A stretch of DNA of 64,000 nt from Pseudomonas sp. Tri1 (GTDB taxonomy: Bacteria > Pseudomonadota > Gammaproteobacteria > Pseudomonadales > Pseudomonadaceae), in assembly GCF_017968885.1 (NCBI RefSeq), contig NZ_CP072913.1, positions 5,372,501 through 5,436,500 on the forward strand, written 5' to 3'. This document shows, piece after piece, positions 1 to 8,505 of this stretch. Both the position numbers and the translations under genes were made by a program. Position 1 is the first letter of the stretch, and each line of letters starts with the position of its first letter. The notes beneath the pieces were generated by a model. That model had not been told where the DNA came from, did no database searches, and worked only from the letters and a program-made list of their open reading frames with translations.

Positions 1-122
1 ATGACGATCATGGTCAGGATCGGCAATACCGCCAGCAACAGGATGAAACCCGATAGCAGCCCCACTGCACGCCCGGTTTCACCCGGCAACAGCGACTGGC
101 GTTTTTTACCCGACACGCTCAT
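1..122 (-). CDS. ABC transporter permease, PotC-like (N-terminal part only)
   Basis: Only the first 40 or so codons are in the window; the gene runs off the left edge. The start ATG (122-120) overlaps the TGA of the upstream permease as ATGA, so the two are translationally coupled. The visible peptide begins MSVSGKKRQSLLPGE and then enters a hydrophobic stretch (LLSGFILLLAVLPILTMIV), as expected for the first membrane helix of a PotC-type inner-membrane permease. By position it should pair with the permease at 119-1027 and take substrate from the binding protein at 1506-2609. The ATPase that completes such a transporter is not visible and probably lies further left. The family call rests mainly on operon position and the first helix. 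Confidence 0.75.
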   Translation of the reverse strand, partial: MSVSGKKRQSLLPGETGRAVGLLSGFILLLAVLPILTMIV

Positions 123-1027
123 TGAGAGGCCTCCAGCATTCGCCGACGACGGCCGGTGAAATATTCGGACAGGGTCATGATCATCAACGTGGTGACAATC
201 AGCACCACCCCGGCGGCGGACGCGGCGGGCCAGTTCATCAACGGGGCGATCTGGTCGTGAACCATCACCGCCAGCATCGGCACCCGTCGACCGCCCAGCA
301 GCAGCGGCACGACGAAGCTGCTGGCGTTGTAGGCAAACACCAGCGTCGCGCCGGTGATAATCCCCGGCAAGCTCATGGGCAGCACCACTTGGCGAAACAC
401 TTGGAAGCGGCTGGCGCCGAGGGTGGCGGCAGCCTCTTCATAACTACGGGCAACGCCACGCATGGCGCTGGCGATGGGCAGCACGGCCAGCGGAAAAGCC
501 GTCTGAACCAGGCCCATCAACACACCATTCTGGTTGTACAGCAACATGATCGGCCGCTTGATCAGGCCCAGGCCCATGAGTGCCTGGTTGAGCATGCCGG
601 CCGGGCCGAGGATCACCAGCCAGCCATAGCTTTGCAGCAGCAGGTTGACCAACAACGGCAGCAGCACCGCCGCCAGGAACACCCGCCGCAACAACGGCGA
701 AGCCAAGCGCGACATGGTGTAGGCCACGGGGATCGCCAACAGTACGGCGATCACCGCGCTAATCAATGCCAGGCGCAAGGTCAGCAGCAGGGACTTGAGG
801 TAATAGGGCTCCAGCAACTGCCCGTAACTGGCGAGGCTGAAACCACTCCACTCCGCGCCTTTGGTGCCGACGCTCATGCGCAGCACCAACAGGCTGGCAG
901 CGATCAGCACACCGAGAAACAACATCGACGGCGACAGGAAAAGCCAGGCTCGGCTGGTGGGTGAAATGCCCCGGGTTGGACGCATGGGCGCAACACTCTG
1001 GGGATGGGTTAACGGTTGGTGTTCCAT
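119..1027 (-). CDS. ABC transporter permease, PotB-like (spermidine/putrescine type)
   Basis: A 302-residue inner-membrane permease with about six hydrophobic segments, the first around residues 28-50. The permease signature EEAAATLGASRFQVFRQVVL, followed by PMSLPGII, is the EAA loop that docks on the ATPase. The family imports polyamines or similar small organic cations and acids. The gene is followed directly by the second permease (ATGA overlap) and preceded, across a REP-rich gap of about 480 bp, by the Tat-type binding protein. That gap is unusually long for an ABC operon, so the permeases may have their own transcription start or use the repeats as mRNA-stability elements. Substrate is not determined by the sequence; the neighbouring decarboxylase and aldehyde dehydrogenase favour a guanidino or amino compound. 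Confidence 0.85.
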   Translation of the reverse strand: MEHQPLTHPQSVAPMRPTRGISPTSRAWLFLSPSMLFLGVLIAASLLVLRMSVGTKGAEWSGFSLASYGQLLEPYYLKSLLLTLRLALISAVIAVLLAIPVAYTMSRLASPLLRRVFLAAVLLPLLVNLLLQSYGWLVILGPAGMLNQALMGLGLIKRPIMLLYNQNGVLMGLVQTAFPLAVLPIASAMRGVARSYEEAAATLGASRFQVFRQVVLPMSLPGIITGATLVFAYNASSFVVPLLLGGRRVPMLAVMVHDQIAPLMNWPAASAAGVVLIVTTLMIMTLSEYFTGRRRRMLEASQ

Positions 1028-1086
1028 GGCAAGGTCTCGTCAGTGGAAAACGACAGAACAAACACAAATCTCAAAACGCCCCGATT

Positions 1087-1180
1087 CCCTGTGGCAGCGA
1101 GCTTGCTCGCGATGGCGGCGGCACAGGCAACATCCCAGCCAACTGACCCACCGCTATCGCGAGCAAGCTCGCTCCCACAG
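1087..1180. repeat. REP inverted pair (REPIN), copy 1
   Basis: Two Pseudomonas REP cores in opposite orientation (GCGAGCTTGCTCGCGAT and its inverse ATCGCGAGCAAGCTCGCTC) separated by about 40 bp. The same 94-95 bp unit recurs at 1362 with few differences, on the far side of a tandem repeat. Such pairs are spread by RAYT transposases in this genus; none is seen in this window. Confidence 0.85.
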
Positions 1181-1360
1181 TGGATCTCCAGTGGTCACAG
1201 AATCCATGCACACCCCAACTCCTACAGTGGATCTCCAGTGGTCACAGAATCCATGCACAGCCCAACCCCTACAGTGGATCTCCAGTGATTACAGAATCCA
1301 TGCACACCCCAACTCCCACACTGGATCTCCAGTGGTCACAGAATCCATGCCCCCCCCTAT
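1181..1360. repeat. 47-bp tandem repeat, four copies
   Basis: The motif TGGATCTCCAGTGGTCACAG starts at 1181, 1228 and 1322, and with two changes (GTGATT for GTGGTC) at 1275, giving an exact 47-bp period. Units differ by only a few substitutions. The last unit ends in an eight-C run and abuts the second REP pair. A degenerate fifth start (TGGATCGGCGGTGGAGACAG) follows that pair near 1456. The array is non-coding on both strands. Confidence 0.9.
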
Positions 1361-1361
1361 T

Positions 1362-1456
1362 CCCTGTGGGAGCGAGCTTGCTCGCGATGACGGCGGCACA
1401 GGCGACATCCCAGCCAACTGACCCACCGCTATCGCGAGCAAGCTCGCTCCCGCAGT
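1362..1456. repeat. REP inverted pair (REPIN), copy 2
   Basis: Near-identical to the unit at 1087-1180, in the same orientation, including the spacer GGCGGCACAGG. Together the two copies bracket the 47-bp array, which suggests local duplication of a REPIN plus flanking unit. Confidence 0.85.
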
Positions 1457-1505
1457 GGATCGGCGGTGGAGACAGAGTCCATGCACATACCCAGTGGTGC
1501 TCGAA

Positions 1506-2609
1506 TCAGGAAGAGAAGATTTCCGTGTACCGGCGAATCCACTGGTCATGCACCGTCGCCAGGAAGGCGTTGTCGTGCATGATCGCCTTATCGGCAATTT
1601 GCTCCGGGGTGAGGATGTACGGGCTCTTGCGCGCTTCGGCGGAGATGATGGCCTTGGCGTTGACCGGGCCGTTGAAGATGTCTTCGGCCATCTTGCCCTG
1701 CACCAGCGGGTCGAGGGAGTGGTCGATGAAGGCGTAGGCCAGATCAGTGTCACCCGGGCGGTTTTTCGGCATGACCGAGAGCATCAGGTCGGTGTAGAAC
1801 CCCTCCTTCATGCCAAACGTCGCCCCCAGGCCGTAGGCCGGGTCGCGGATCTGCTTGGGGAAAAACGCCGGCGCGTACAAGCCCCCCATGTCCAGGGAAC
1901 CGGTACGGAACAGCTCGGCGATCTGGTTCGGGTTTTCCCCCAGGGTCACCACCCGGTCCTTGAGCTCGGCGAGTTTCTTGAAGCCGGGTTCGATATTGTG
2001 TTCGTCACCACCGGCCAGCTTGGCGGCGATGATGATCAGGTCCATGGCCTCGGTCCAGTTCGGCGGCGGCAGGAAAATGTTCGGGGCCAGGTCCGCGTCC
2101 CACAGTGCGGCGTAGCTGTCCGGCGCCTGTTTCAAGGTTCGGGTGCTGTAGACCAGACTGTTGCACCACAGCAGGTAACCGATGCCATGGCCACCAGCGC
2201 CCGTGCGATATTGCGCCGGCACATCGGCCAGGTTGGGAATGCGGTTGAGGTCAGGCTTTTCCAGCAACCCGGCGACGGCCAGGCCCTCGGCGCCGACGCC
2301 AGCCAGGGTGATGATGTCGTACTGCGGCCGGTCGCCACCGGCCTTGAGCTTGGCCACCATTTCCGAAGTACTGCCGGTGCGGTCGGCAATGACCTTGGCC
2401 CCGGTCTTGGCCTCGAAGGTTGCCGCGATATTGCGCAACGCCGCCAGCCCGGTGTCGTCGGACCACGTGAGCAGGCGTAGGGTCTTGCCGACGAACCGCG
2501 TGTCACTGGCCCGGGCGCTGATGAAGGGCACGCTCATGGCGGCCGCCGCTACCGAAACCACACTTGCAGTCTTGATGAATTGACGTCTGTTCAGATCATG
2601 CTCGCCCAT
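1506..2609 (-). CDS. Extracellular solute-binding protein of polyamine-type ABC transporter, PotD-like
   Basis: A 367-residue periplasmic binding protein. The N-terminus MGEHDLNRRQFIKTASVVSV is a clear twin-arginine signal (RRQFIK followed by a hydrophobic stretch and an Ala-rich cleavage region ending near SARASD), so export through Tat is expected. The mature protein has the two-lobe type II fold typical of PotD/PotF relatives: an early LRLLTWSDD strand and later segments such as YDIITLAGVGAEGLA. It supplies substrate to the permeases at 119-1027 and 1-122. The start ATG at 2609 has GGAG seven bases ahead and an AAGAATAA motif further up. Substrate is unknown; the genes upstream (aldehyde dehydrogenase, TPP decarboxylase) suggest a guanidino or amino acid derivative. 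Confidence 0.85.
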   Translation of the reverse strand: MGEHDLNRRQFIKTASVVSVAAAAMSVPFISARASDTRFVGKTLRLLTWSDDTGLAALRNIAATFEAKTGAKVIADRTGSTSEMVAKLKAGGDRPQYDIITLAGVGAEGLAVAGLLEKPDLNRIPNLADVPAQYRTGAGGHGIGYLLWCNSLVYSTRTLKQAPDSYAALWDADLAPNIFLPPPNWTEAMDLIIIAAKLAGGDEHNIEPGFKKLAELKDRVVTLGENPNQIAELFRTGSLDMGGLYAPAFFPKQIRDPAYGLGATFGMKEGFYTDLMLSVMPKNRPGDTDLAYAFIDHSLDPLVQGKMAEDIFNGPVNAKAIISAEARKSPYILTPEQIADKAIMHDNAFLATVHDQWIRRYTEIFSS

Positions 2610-2621
2610 GGAGGACTCCCT

Positions 2622-2629
2622 TTATTCTT
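2622..2629 (-). promoter_or_regulatory. Candidate Hfq/Crc A-rich site (AAGAATAA)
   Basis: In the leader of the solute-binding protein mRNA, 13 bases before the ATG, the transcript reads AAGAATAA, matching the AANAANAA catabolic-activity motif bound by Hfq with Crc in pseudomonads. Matching this short motif alone is weak evidence. Confidence 0.35.
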
Positions 2630-2782
2630 TTAAGTATGAGGTGGGTAAAAACCGCTGCGCCCGCACCGTTCGACATCGAGCAAAGCCCCGTACTGCTTGG
2701 GCTCTGCCGCCGCCTGCGGCCATCCTGGGGTTGTGCAAAATCCCTGACTATCGAAAAAAACTCATTGAAGCCATGTTCCTGG

Positions 2783-2807
2783 CGCATGCCTTTTTTCGAG
2801 GCATGCG
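2783..2807. other. Inverted repeat downstream of aldehyde dehydrogenase
   Basis: CGCATGCC and GGCATGCG form 8-bp arms around a 9-base loop, 19 bp after the dehydrogenase stop. There is no T-tract on the minus strand, so it may be a weak terminator or an mRNA-processing hairpin between the dehydrogenase and the transporter gene. The rest of the 216-bp gap (2610-2825) shows nothing else clear. Confidence 0.4.
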
Positions 2808-2825
2808 TGACCTGATAACGCGCCG

Positions 2826-4274
2826 TCAGACCGCCCGGATCACATGCTTGATTTCCTGAAACGCCGCCAATCCCCAAGGCCCCAATTCGCGGCCAAGGCT
2901 GCTCTGCTTGTAACCACCCCAAGCTGCCTGGGGGAAAATCACCTGGGGGGCGTTGATCCACACCAACCCTGCCTGTAAGGCGTTGGCCACCTGTTCGGCA
3001 GCCGTCGTATCACGGCTGACCACACTGGCCACCAGGCCGAAACGGCTGTCGTTGGCCAGGGCGATGGCCTGCGCCTGGGTGCTGAAACGGCGTACGCACA
3101 GCACGGGTCCGAAGATCTCCTCGCACCACAACGCACTGTCCAGGGGCACATCGGTGAAGACGGTCGGCTGTAAAAAAAAGCCGCGCGGCAGATGCGCGGG
3201 CCGCTGTCCACCACACACCAGCGTCGCCCCGGCGCTCAAGCCACGGTCGATATGCCCCAGCACGCGCTGGTATTGCGCCTGGTTGACCAACGCGCCCATC
3301 TCCACGTCCGCGTCGAACGGGTCGGCCACGCGGATCGCCTCGGCGCGGGTCTTGAGCCGCTGCAGGAACTCATCGGCCAGTTCATCGGCGACCAGTACGC
3401 GGCTGGTGGCCGAACACATCTGCCCGGCATTGAAAAAACCGCCGCCGCAGGCCAGTTCCACCGCCAGGTCCAAGTCGGCATCGGCCAGCACCAGCAAGGA
3501 CGATTTACCGCCCAATTCCAGGCTTACGCCCTTGACCGTTTCCGCCGCCCGCTGCATCACCTGCACACCCACCGCATTGCTGCCGGTGAAGGAAATCTTC
3601 GCTACACGCGGGTCCGCCGCCAGCGGCGCTCCGACAGCCAGGCCGGTGCCACAGACCAGATTGAACACCCCGTGGGGCAAGCCGCATTCGGCGATGATCG
3701 ACGCCAGCGCAAGCTCCGGCAGCGGCGTGACTTCCGAGGGTTTGAGCACCACACAGCAGCCGGCAGCCAGGGCCGGGGCGAGTTTCCAGGCGGTGGTGAC
3801 CATCGGGAAATTCCACGGCACGATCAAGCCGACCACACCGCAGGGCTCGCGGCGCAGACGTGCGCTGAAATCAGCGCTGGGCAATGCCAGCGGATTGTCT
3901 TGCCGAACGTCCAAGCCTTCGGCCAGTTCGGCGTAATACTCGAACGTGGCAACCACATCGTCGACATCGATGGCCGCTTCGAACAGCGGTTTGCCATTGT
4001 TGCTCGATTGCAGGTGCATCAACCGCTCACGCGCCTCCCGCACGCCGGCGGCGATACGGCGCAGAAGCGCACCGCGCTCGCGGCCAGAAGTGTTCGACCA
4101 CGGGCCGAAAGCCTGGGTAGCGGCCTCCAAGGCCTGATCGACGGCGTGTTCATCGCCGCCATAAACAGTGGTCAGCAGTGCCTCGGTCGCCGGATTGATC
4201 ACCCGTAGCGGTTGGTCACCTGCGGACCATTGGCCGTTGATGTACAGCCCGTCTTGCGTTGTGAGCACACTCAT
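2826..4274 (-). CDS. NAD(P)-dependent aldehyde dehydrogenase
   Basis: A 482-residue cytoplasmic aldehyde dehydrogenase of normal length. Visible landmarks are IVPWNFPM in the cofactor site, the general-base glutamate in LELGGKSS (about residue 250), the catalytic cysteine in NAGQMCSATSRVL (about residue 285) and EEIFGPVL near the C-terminus. It oxidises an aldehyde to the acid. The start codon overlaps the end of the TPP enzyme (stop at 4271), so the two are coupled and the dehydrogenase probably oxidises the aldehyde made by that decarboxylase. If the TPP enzyme is AruI-like, the step would be 4-guanidinobutyraldehyde to 4-guanidinobutyrate; that is inference. The closest general family is betaine/gamma-aminobutyraldehyde dehydrogenase. 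Confidence 0.85.
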   Translation of the reverse strand: MSVLTTQDGLYINGQWSAGDQPLRVINPATEALLTTVYGGDEHAVDQALEAATQAFGPWSNTSGRERGALLRRIAAGVREARERLMHLQSSNNGKPLFEAAIDVDDVVATFEYYAELAEGLDVRQDNPLALPSADFSARLRREPCGVVGLIVPWNFPMVTTAWKLAPALAAGCCVVLKPSEVTPLPELALASIIAECGLPHGVFNLVCGTGLAVGAPLAADPRVAKISFTGSNAVGVQVMQRAAETVKGVSLELGGKSSLLVLADADLDLAVELACGGGFFNAGQMCSATSRVLVADELADEFLQRLKTRAEAIRVADPFDADVEMGALVNQAQYQRVLGHIDRGLSAGATLVCGGQRPAHLPRGFFLQPTVFTDVPLDSALWCEEIFGPVLCVRRFSTQAQAIALANDSRFGLVASVVSRDTTAAEQVANALQAGLVWINAPQVIFPQAAWGGYKQSSLGRELGPWGLAAFQEIKHVIRAV

Positions 4275-5907
4275 TTCGACACCTCAGCCATCCAGCGTGC
4301 CTGATCGATTTCGATCAGCGTCGGCCCCTGCCGGTCGCAAGCGGCGAGCAACGCGGCGTACAGTTGCGCCACGCCGTCGATGGTTTCGGCCGCGCAGCCC
4401 AAGGCCTTGGCGACACCAATGAAATCCGGGGTGTAGATGTCCACACCCACCGGTTCGATGGCGCGATTGACCATGTATTTCTTGATCTCTTCGTAACCCT
4501 GGTTATTCCACAGCAGCACGATCACCGGGGTCCGCGCTTCCACCGCGCAGGCCAACTCCGGCAGGGTGAACTGCAAGCCGCCGTCGCCGATCAGGCACAC
4601 CACCGGCGGGCGACCGTGCCCCAGGTCCTTGCCCCGAGCCAGGCGCCGATGGCCGCCGGCAACGCATAGCCGAGGGTGCCGTAGCCGGTCGACGAATTGA
4701 ACCAGCGACGTGGCTGTTCCGGGTTGAAGGTCAGGTTGCCGGTGTACACCGGTTGGGTGGAGTCGCCGACGAATACCGCGTCGGGCAGCGCCTGCAAAAC
4801 GGTGTCGAGAAATAGCGTCTGAGCGCGAGCCGCAGCGTCCCAGCTCCCTGCCAGATCGGCCCGCAACCGCGCAGCGCGCGCCGGCCCCCAATCGCCGCAG
4901 CGCTCGGCCAAGGGGTGCGCGTTCAACCCGTCGAGCAGGGCCCGGGCAGCCGTACGTGCATCGGCCACCAGGGCCAAGCGCGGTGAATAGTTGCGCACGG
5001 TCTGGTCCGGGTCGATGTCGATACGCAGCAACGCACCTGGGATCTCGAAGCCGCCGGCAAAGGTAATGTCATAGTCGGTTTCGGCCAGTTCGGTGCCGAT
5101 GGCCAGCACCACATCCGCCTCGGCCACCAACGCCCGGGTGGCGACCAGGCTCTGGGTCGAGCCGATCAGCAAAGGATGTCGGGATGGCAACAGCCCCTTG
5201 GCATTGATGGTCAACGCTACCGGCGCGCCGAGGCGTTCGGCCAGTTCGCTCAATTCGACCGCCGCGTCAAGGGCGCCGCCACCGGCCAGGATCAAGGGCC
5301 GCTTGGCCGATGCCAGCATGGCCGTCATTTGCTCCACGGCATTGGGTGCAGCGCCAGCGCGGCTGATGTTCACCGGCACGCTGGCGAGCAAGGCATCGGC
5401 GTCCTCGACCAAAACGTCCAACGGAATTTCGATGTGTACTGGCCGCGCACGCCCAGCCTGGAACAAGGCAAAAGCCCGGGCCAGCACGGCGGGTAATTCA
5501 GCGGCGGACATCAGCGTGTGGGAAAACGCCGCCACCCCGCTTACCAATGCACTCTGGTTCGGCAGTTCATGCAACTTGCCGCGTCCTCCACCCAACTGGC
5601 TGCGCGACTGCACACTGGAGATCACCAGCATCGGGATCGAATCGGCATAGGCCTGGCCCATGGCGGTGGTGATGTTGGTCATGCCGGGGCCGGTGATGAT
5701 GAAACACACGCCGGGCTTGCCGCTGACCCGGGCATAACCGTCGGCCATGAAGCCTGCGCCCTGTTCATGACGCGGGGTCACATGGCGGATACTGGAACGG
5801 GCCAGCCCGCGGTACAACTCGACGGTGTGCACGCCAGGGATGCCGAACACCTGCTCCACGCCATAGCCTTCGAGTAACTTGACCAATACTTCGCCGCACG
5901 TTGCCAT
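4271..5907 (-). pseudogene. TPP-dependent decarboxylase, acetolactate-synthase family, AruI-like (frameshifted)
   Basis: Two overlapping frames together encode one TPP enzyme of about 545 residues. The N-terminal part (start ATG 5907, MATCGEVLVKLLEGYGVEQV) has the catalytic glutamate in RHEQGAGFMADGYAR. The C-terminal part carries the TPP/Mg motif GDGGLQFTLPEL...WNNQGY and ends at 4271. The frame breaks at a CCCC run (4632-4635); one extra C gives an unbroken reading through LGGKDLGHGRPPVV. As written, the protein would end before the TPP site and be inactive. An earlier in-frame ATG at 5949 encodes an unconserved basic leader and was not chosen. Wording such as GIPGVHTVELYRGL and HVTPRHEQGAGFMADGYAR resembles 5-guanidino-2-oxopentanoate decarboxylase (AruI), but the substrate is not proven. 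Confidence 0.7.
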
Positions 5908-6034
5908 TGCCACTGCCCTTTTTCTTGTCTTGGACGGGGCCCCGCGCAATGCGCTGCGAGCCCTTTTTATCTTTGGTAATGGCGTTATTGGAACGGTCCG
6001 ACCATAGCGGCAACAATGGATAAAAAGTCATACT

Positions 6035-6057
6035 AGCCATGTCTTCACGTCATGGCT
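6035..6057. promoter_or_regulatory. Candidate LysR operator between LysR gene and decarboxylase operon
   Basis: AGCCATG and CATGGCT form a 7-bp dyad with a 9-base spacer (6035-6041, 6051-6057), ten bases before the LysR ATG. A dyad in a divergent LysR intergenic region (5908-6067) fits an autoregulatory site. It could also be a hairpin in the LysR leader. Confidence 0.35.
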
Positions 6058-6067
6058 TGGATCCGAA

Positions 6068-6949
6068 ATGAAACGACTTCCCCCACTGCCGGCGTTGCAC
6101 ACGTTTCTGATCACGGCCCAATGCTGCAACTTCACCCGGGCCGCCGAACAGCTGCACATTACCCAGGGCGCGGTGAGCCGGCAGATCGCCGGGCTGGAAG
6201 ATCACTTGGGTTATGCACTGTTCCAGCGCCAGGCCCGCGGACTGAGCCTGACCGCCGAGGGCCAGGCGTGGCTGCCTCGGGTGCAGCAGGTGTTCAGCCT
6301 GATCGGCGAGGCGGTGGAGCAGATCGGCGAAAAGCGTCAGAGCCTGCAACTCAAGGCCCCGACCTGCGTGATGCGCTGGTTGCTGCCACGCCTGCTGCAA
6401 TGGCAGAAGGAACGCCCGGACGTGCCGGTGGAACTGACTACCACGGCCAGGCACGGCGTGGACTTCCAGCGCGAAGCCTTCGACGCCGCAGTGATCTATG
6501 GCCCGCCACCCGACGCCTCACTGGGGTGCCTGCACCTGTTCGACGAACAACTGACGCCCGTGTGTTCCCGCCCGGTCCTGGAGGGCGCCGTGCCGCTGCG
6601 TGAACCCGCCGACCTGCAACAACACCTGCTGTTGCACCCCACCCGTGACGAGCGCGACTGGAACGCCTGGCTGGAGGTTGCCGACGTGCACTTGAGCAAT
6701 CTCAACAAAGGCCAGCATTTCGAAACCCTGGACCTGGCAATGTCCATGGCGTCCCAGGGCACGGGCGTGGCGATTGGCGACTGGTCGCTGATCGGCGACG
6801 ACCTGAGCGCAGGGCGGCTGGTGATGCCGTTCGAGCTGAAGGTCAAGACCGGCTTGGGCTATCACCTGGTGTACCCGCGCAAACCCCAGGCCTCGGCGCA
6901 ATTGCAGGAATTGATGGAGTGGTTGGTGGAGCAGGCTCAGGCGCGGTAG
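6068..6949 (+). CDS. LysR-family transcriptional regulator, GcvA-like
   Basis: A 293-residue LysR regulator. Residues 5-65 form the winged helix-turn-helix (LPALHTFLITAQCCNFTRAA followed by EQLHITQGAVSRQIAGLEDHLG), and the rest is the two-lobe effector domain. The opening LPPLPALHTF and ITQGAVSRQI are typical of the GcvA subgroup. It is transcribed away from the decarboxylase/dehydrogenase/transporter genes with 160 bp between the starts, the usual arrangement for a LysR activator of that operon. The likely effector is the imported substrate or its first product. A dyad at 6035-6057 may be part of its binding site. Confidence 0.85.
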   Translation: MKRLPPLPALHTFLITAQCCNFTRAAEQLHITQGAVSRQIAGLEDHLGYALFQRQARGLSLTAEGQAWLPRVQQVFSLIGEAVEQIGEKRQSLQLKAPTCVMRWLLPRLLQWQKERPDVPVELTTTARHGVDFQREAFDAAVIYGPPPDASLGCLHLFDEQLTPVCSRPVLEGAVPLREPADLQQHLLLHPTRDERDWNAWLEVADVHLSNLNKGQHFETLDLAMSMASQGTGVAIGDWSLIGDDLSAGRLVMPFELKVKTGLGYHLVYPRKPQASAQLQELMEWLVEQAQAR

Positions 6950-6961
6950 AGGCAGGGATCT

Positions 6962-7076
6962 CGATCGTTCCTACGCCCCGCGTGGGAATGCTGCCAGGGA
7001 CGCTCCGCGTTCCGCTTCTGGAAGGTGACGCAGCGCGTCAAGGGATGCGTTCCCACGCAGAGCGTGGGAACGATCA
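6962..7076. repeat. 115-bp interspersed repeat, copy A
   Basis: Contains CGTGGGAATGCTGCCAGGGA, CGCTCCGCGTTCCGCTTCTG and an end CGTTCCCACGCAGAGCGTGG. The same element, same orientation, recurs at 60278-60392. The two ends are partly inverted (CGTTCC...GGAACG), so the transcript would fold. It sits between the LysR gene and the convergent hydrolase gene. Confidence 0.85.
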
Positions 7077-7078
7077 AA

Positions 7079-8098
7079 TCAGAGCAAATTCGGCGCCTGC
7101 ACCGGTTCGATCTGCGCCCAATGCGAGGTGTCTTCGCGGTGCTGCTTCAGATAGGGCAACACCGCCCCCAGCAACGGCGCCTTGAACGCATCCTGGAAAC
7201 GATGGGCCAGGCCCGGGATCAACTTCAACTGGCTGCCTTGGATATGCGCCGCCAGATGCACCCCATGCATCACCGGCAGCAGCGGGTCAGCAGTGCCGTG
7301 AACGACCAGGGTCGGTACCCGCAGCTGGTTGAGCAACGCCACCCGGCTCGGCTCAGCCATGATTGCCATGATCTGGCGCTTCACGCCCTCAGGGTTGAAA
7401 GCCCGGTCATAGGCCAGTGCCGCCTGATGCAGCAGCGCCTGACGGTCGTCGACCACCATCGGGCTGCCCAGGGCGGCCAGCAGGTCGGCCTGCTGTTCAA
7501 GGGCCATCTCGCGATTCGGCGCACCGCGCCGGGACAACAGTTGCACCAGTCTTTCGCTGGGTGCGGGCAGGCCGGCGGCGCTGGAGCTGGTCATGATCAA
7601 GGTCAGGCTTTCGACCCGCTCGGGCGCCATGGCCGCCATGTGCTGGGCGATCATCCCGCCCATGCTGGCCCCCAATATGTGGAAGCTTTGCACGTGCAAG
7701 GCGTCCATCAGCCCCAACCCGTCGTCAGCCATGTCGGTCAAGGTATAAGGCGCGGCCACGGGTAAGCCGAGCTTGTAGCGCAAGGCTTCGAAGGTCAGGT
7801 TGGCGCTGCCGGGCGCCTGGCGCCAGGTGGACAAGCCGACATCGCGGTTGTCGTAGCGGATCACCCGGAAACCTTGCTCGCACAGGGCAACCACCACCTC
7901 ATCCGGCCAATGGATCAATTGCCCGCCAAGCCCCATCACCAGCAGCAACGCCGGATCCGAGGCACGACCAATGCTCTGGTACGCCAGGCTGACCTGATCC
8001 AGATCGACCCGTTGGGTCGCAACGTTGACGTCACACCGAGAAGCCGCCATCGACGGCAGGCCGAACAACAACGCGGCCAGGAAAATGAATACACGCAT
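7079..8098 (-). CDS. Secreted alpha/beta-fold hydrolase
   Basis: A 339-residue alpha/beta hydrolase. [20 protein letters not shown] is a Sec signal peptide, so the enzyme is probably periplasmic or secreted. The nucleophile elbow is [14 protein letters not shown] (serine in GASMGG), the acid is likely in [11 protein letters not shown], and the catalytic histidine in GLAHRFQ. The oxyanion region [15 protein letters not shown] resembles the aclacinomycin-methylesterase and lipase-like group. It hydrolyses an ester, lactone or similar bond; the substrate is not evident. The gene stands alone, convergent with the LysR gene, and is followed by a 407-bp gap that contains a REP-like element and the EthD gene leader. 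Confidence 0.8.
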   Translation of the reverse strand: MRVFIFLAALLFGLPSMAASRCDVNVATQRVDLDQVSLAYQSIGRASDPALLLVMGLGGQLIHWPDEVVVALCEQGFRVIRYDNRDVGLSTWRQAPGSANLTFEALRYKLGLPVAAPYTLTDMADDGLGLMDALHVQSFHILGASMGGMIAQHMAAMAPERVESLTLIMTSSSAAGLPAPSERLVQLLSRRGAPNREMALEQQADLLAALGSPMVVDDRQALLHQAALAYDRAFNPEGVKRQIMAIMAEPSRVALLNQLRVPTLVVHGTADPLLPVMHGVHLAAHIQGSQLKLIPGLAHRFQDAFKAPLLGAVLPYLKQHREDTSHWAQIEPVQAPNLL

Positions 8099-8245
8099 GA
8101 AGAAACACCGAAACGCAGAACCCCAGTAGAGCGCGAGTCTGATGAAGTTTGTTCAAGCGCGCTGCCACAGTTACGTGACAGTTTGATGAAGATTGCCGAG
8201 CGGTTGCCTTCCTCCGGACGAATGAAGCAGCGAGCCGGGCATTGC

Positions 8246-8310
8246 TGCTGTGGCGAGGGGATTTAGCGAAACGTCACAGCGCCCCGCCGGACGGCGCGGC
8301 AGGCCCACAC
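8246..8310. repeat. REP-like element (GTGGCGAGGGGATTT family)
   Basis: TGTGGCGAGGGGATTTAGCG, followed by AAACGTC and a GC-rich CGCCGGACGGCG stem. The first 30 bases are shared with the element at 60957. The remainder of the 8099-8505 gap turns A/T-rich from about 8320 and shows no other gene. Confidence 0.6.
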
Positions 8311-8505
8311 CAGCAACTCAATCGTCATGCATGTTTTTTAGTGATACCTGCCAGCAGAAACACCGATTGGTTTGCCAGGCAACGTTGGCCTTATCTTTTA
8401 TTTCTAAAAAACCTAAGGTGGAGCCAACCTCTAGAAAACCACACGCCTCGGTGTTTAGAACGACAAGAACAATTCAATTAAACCCTCCCAGACGCGAGAG
8501 TCATC

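Noticed and set aside
122..964. A 280-codon plus-strand open frame over the permease gene
   Set aside because: Translation is rich in His, Gln and Gly and mirrors the permease on the other strand.
1087..1456. Possible CRISPR array
   Set aside because: The repeats are REP palindromes and a contiguous 47-bp tandem array without unique spacers.
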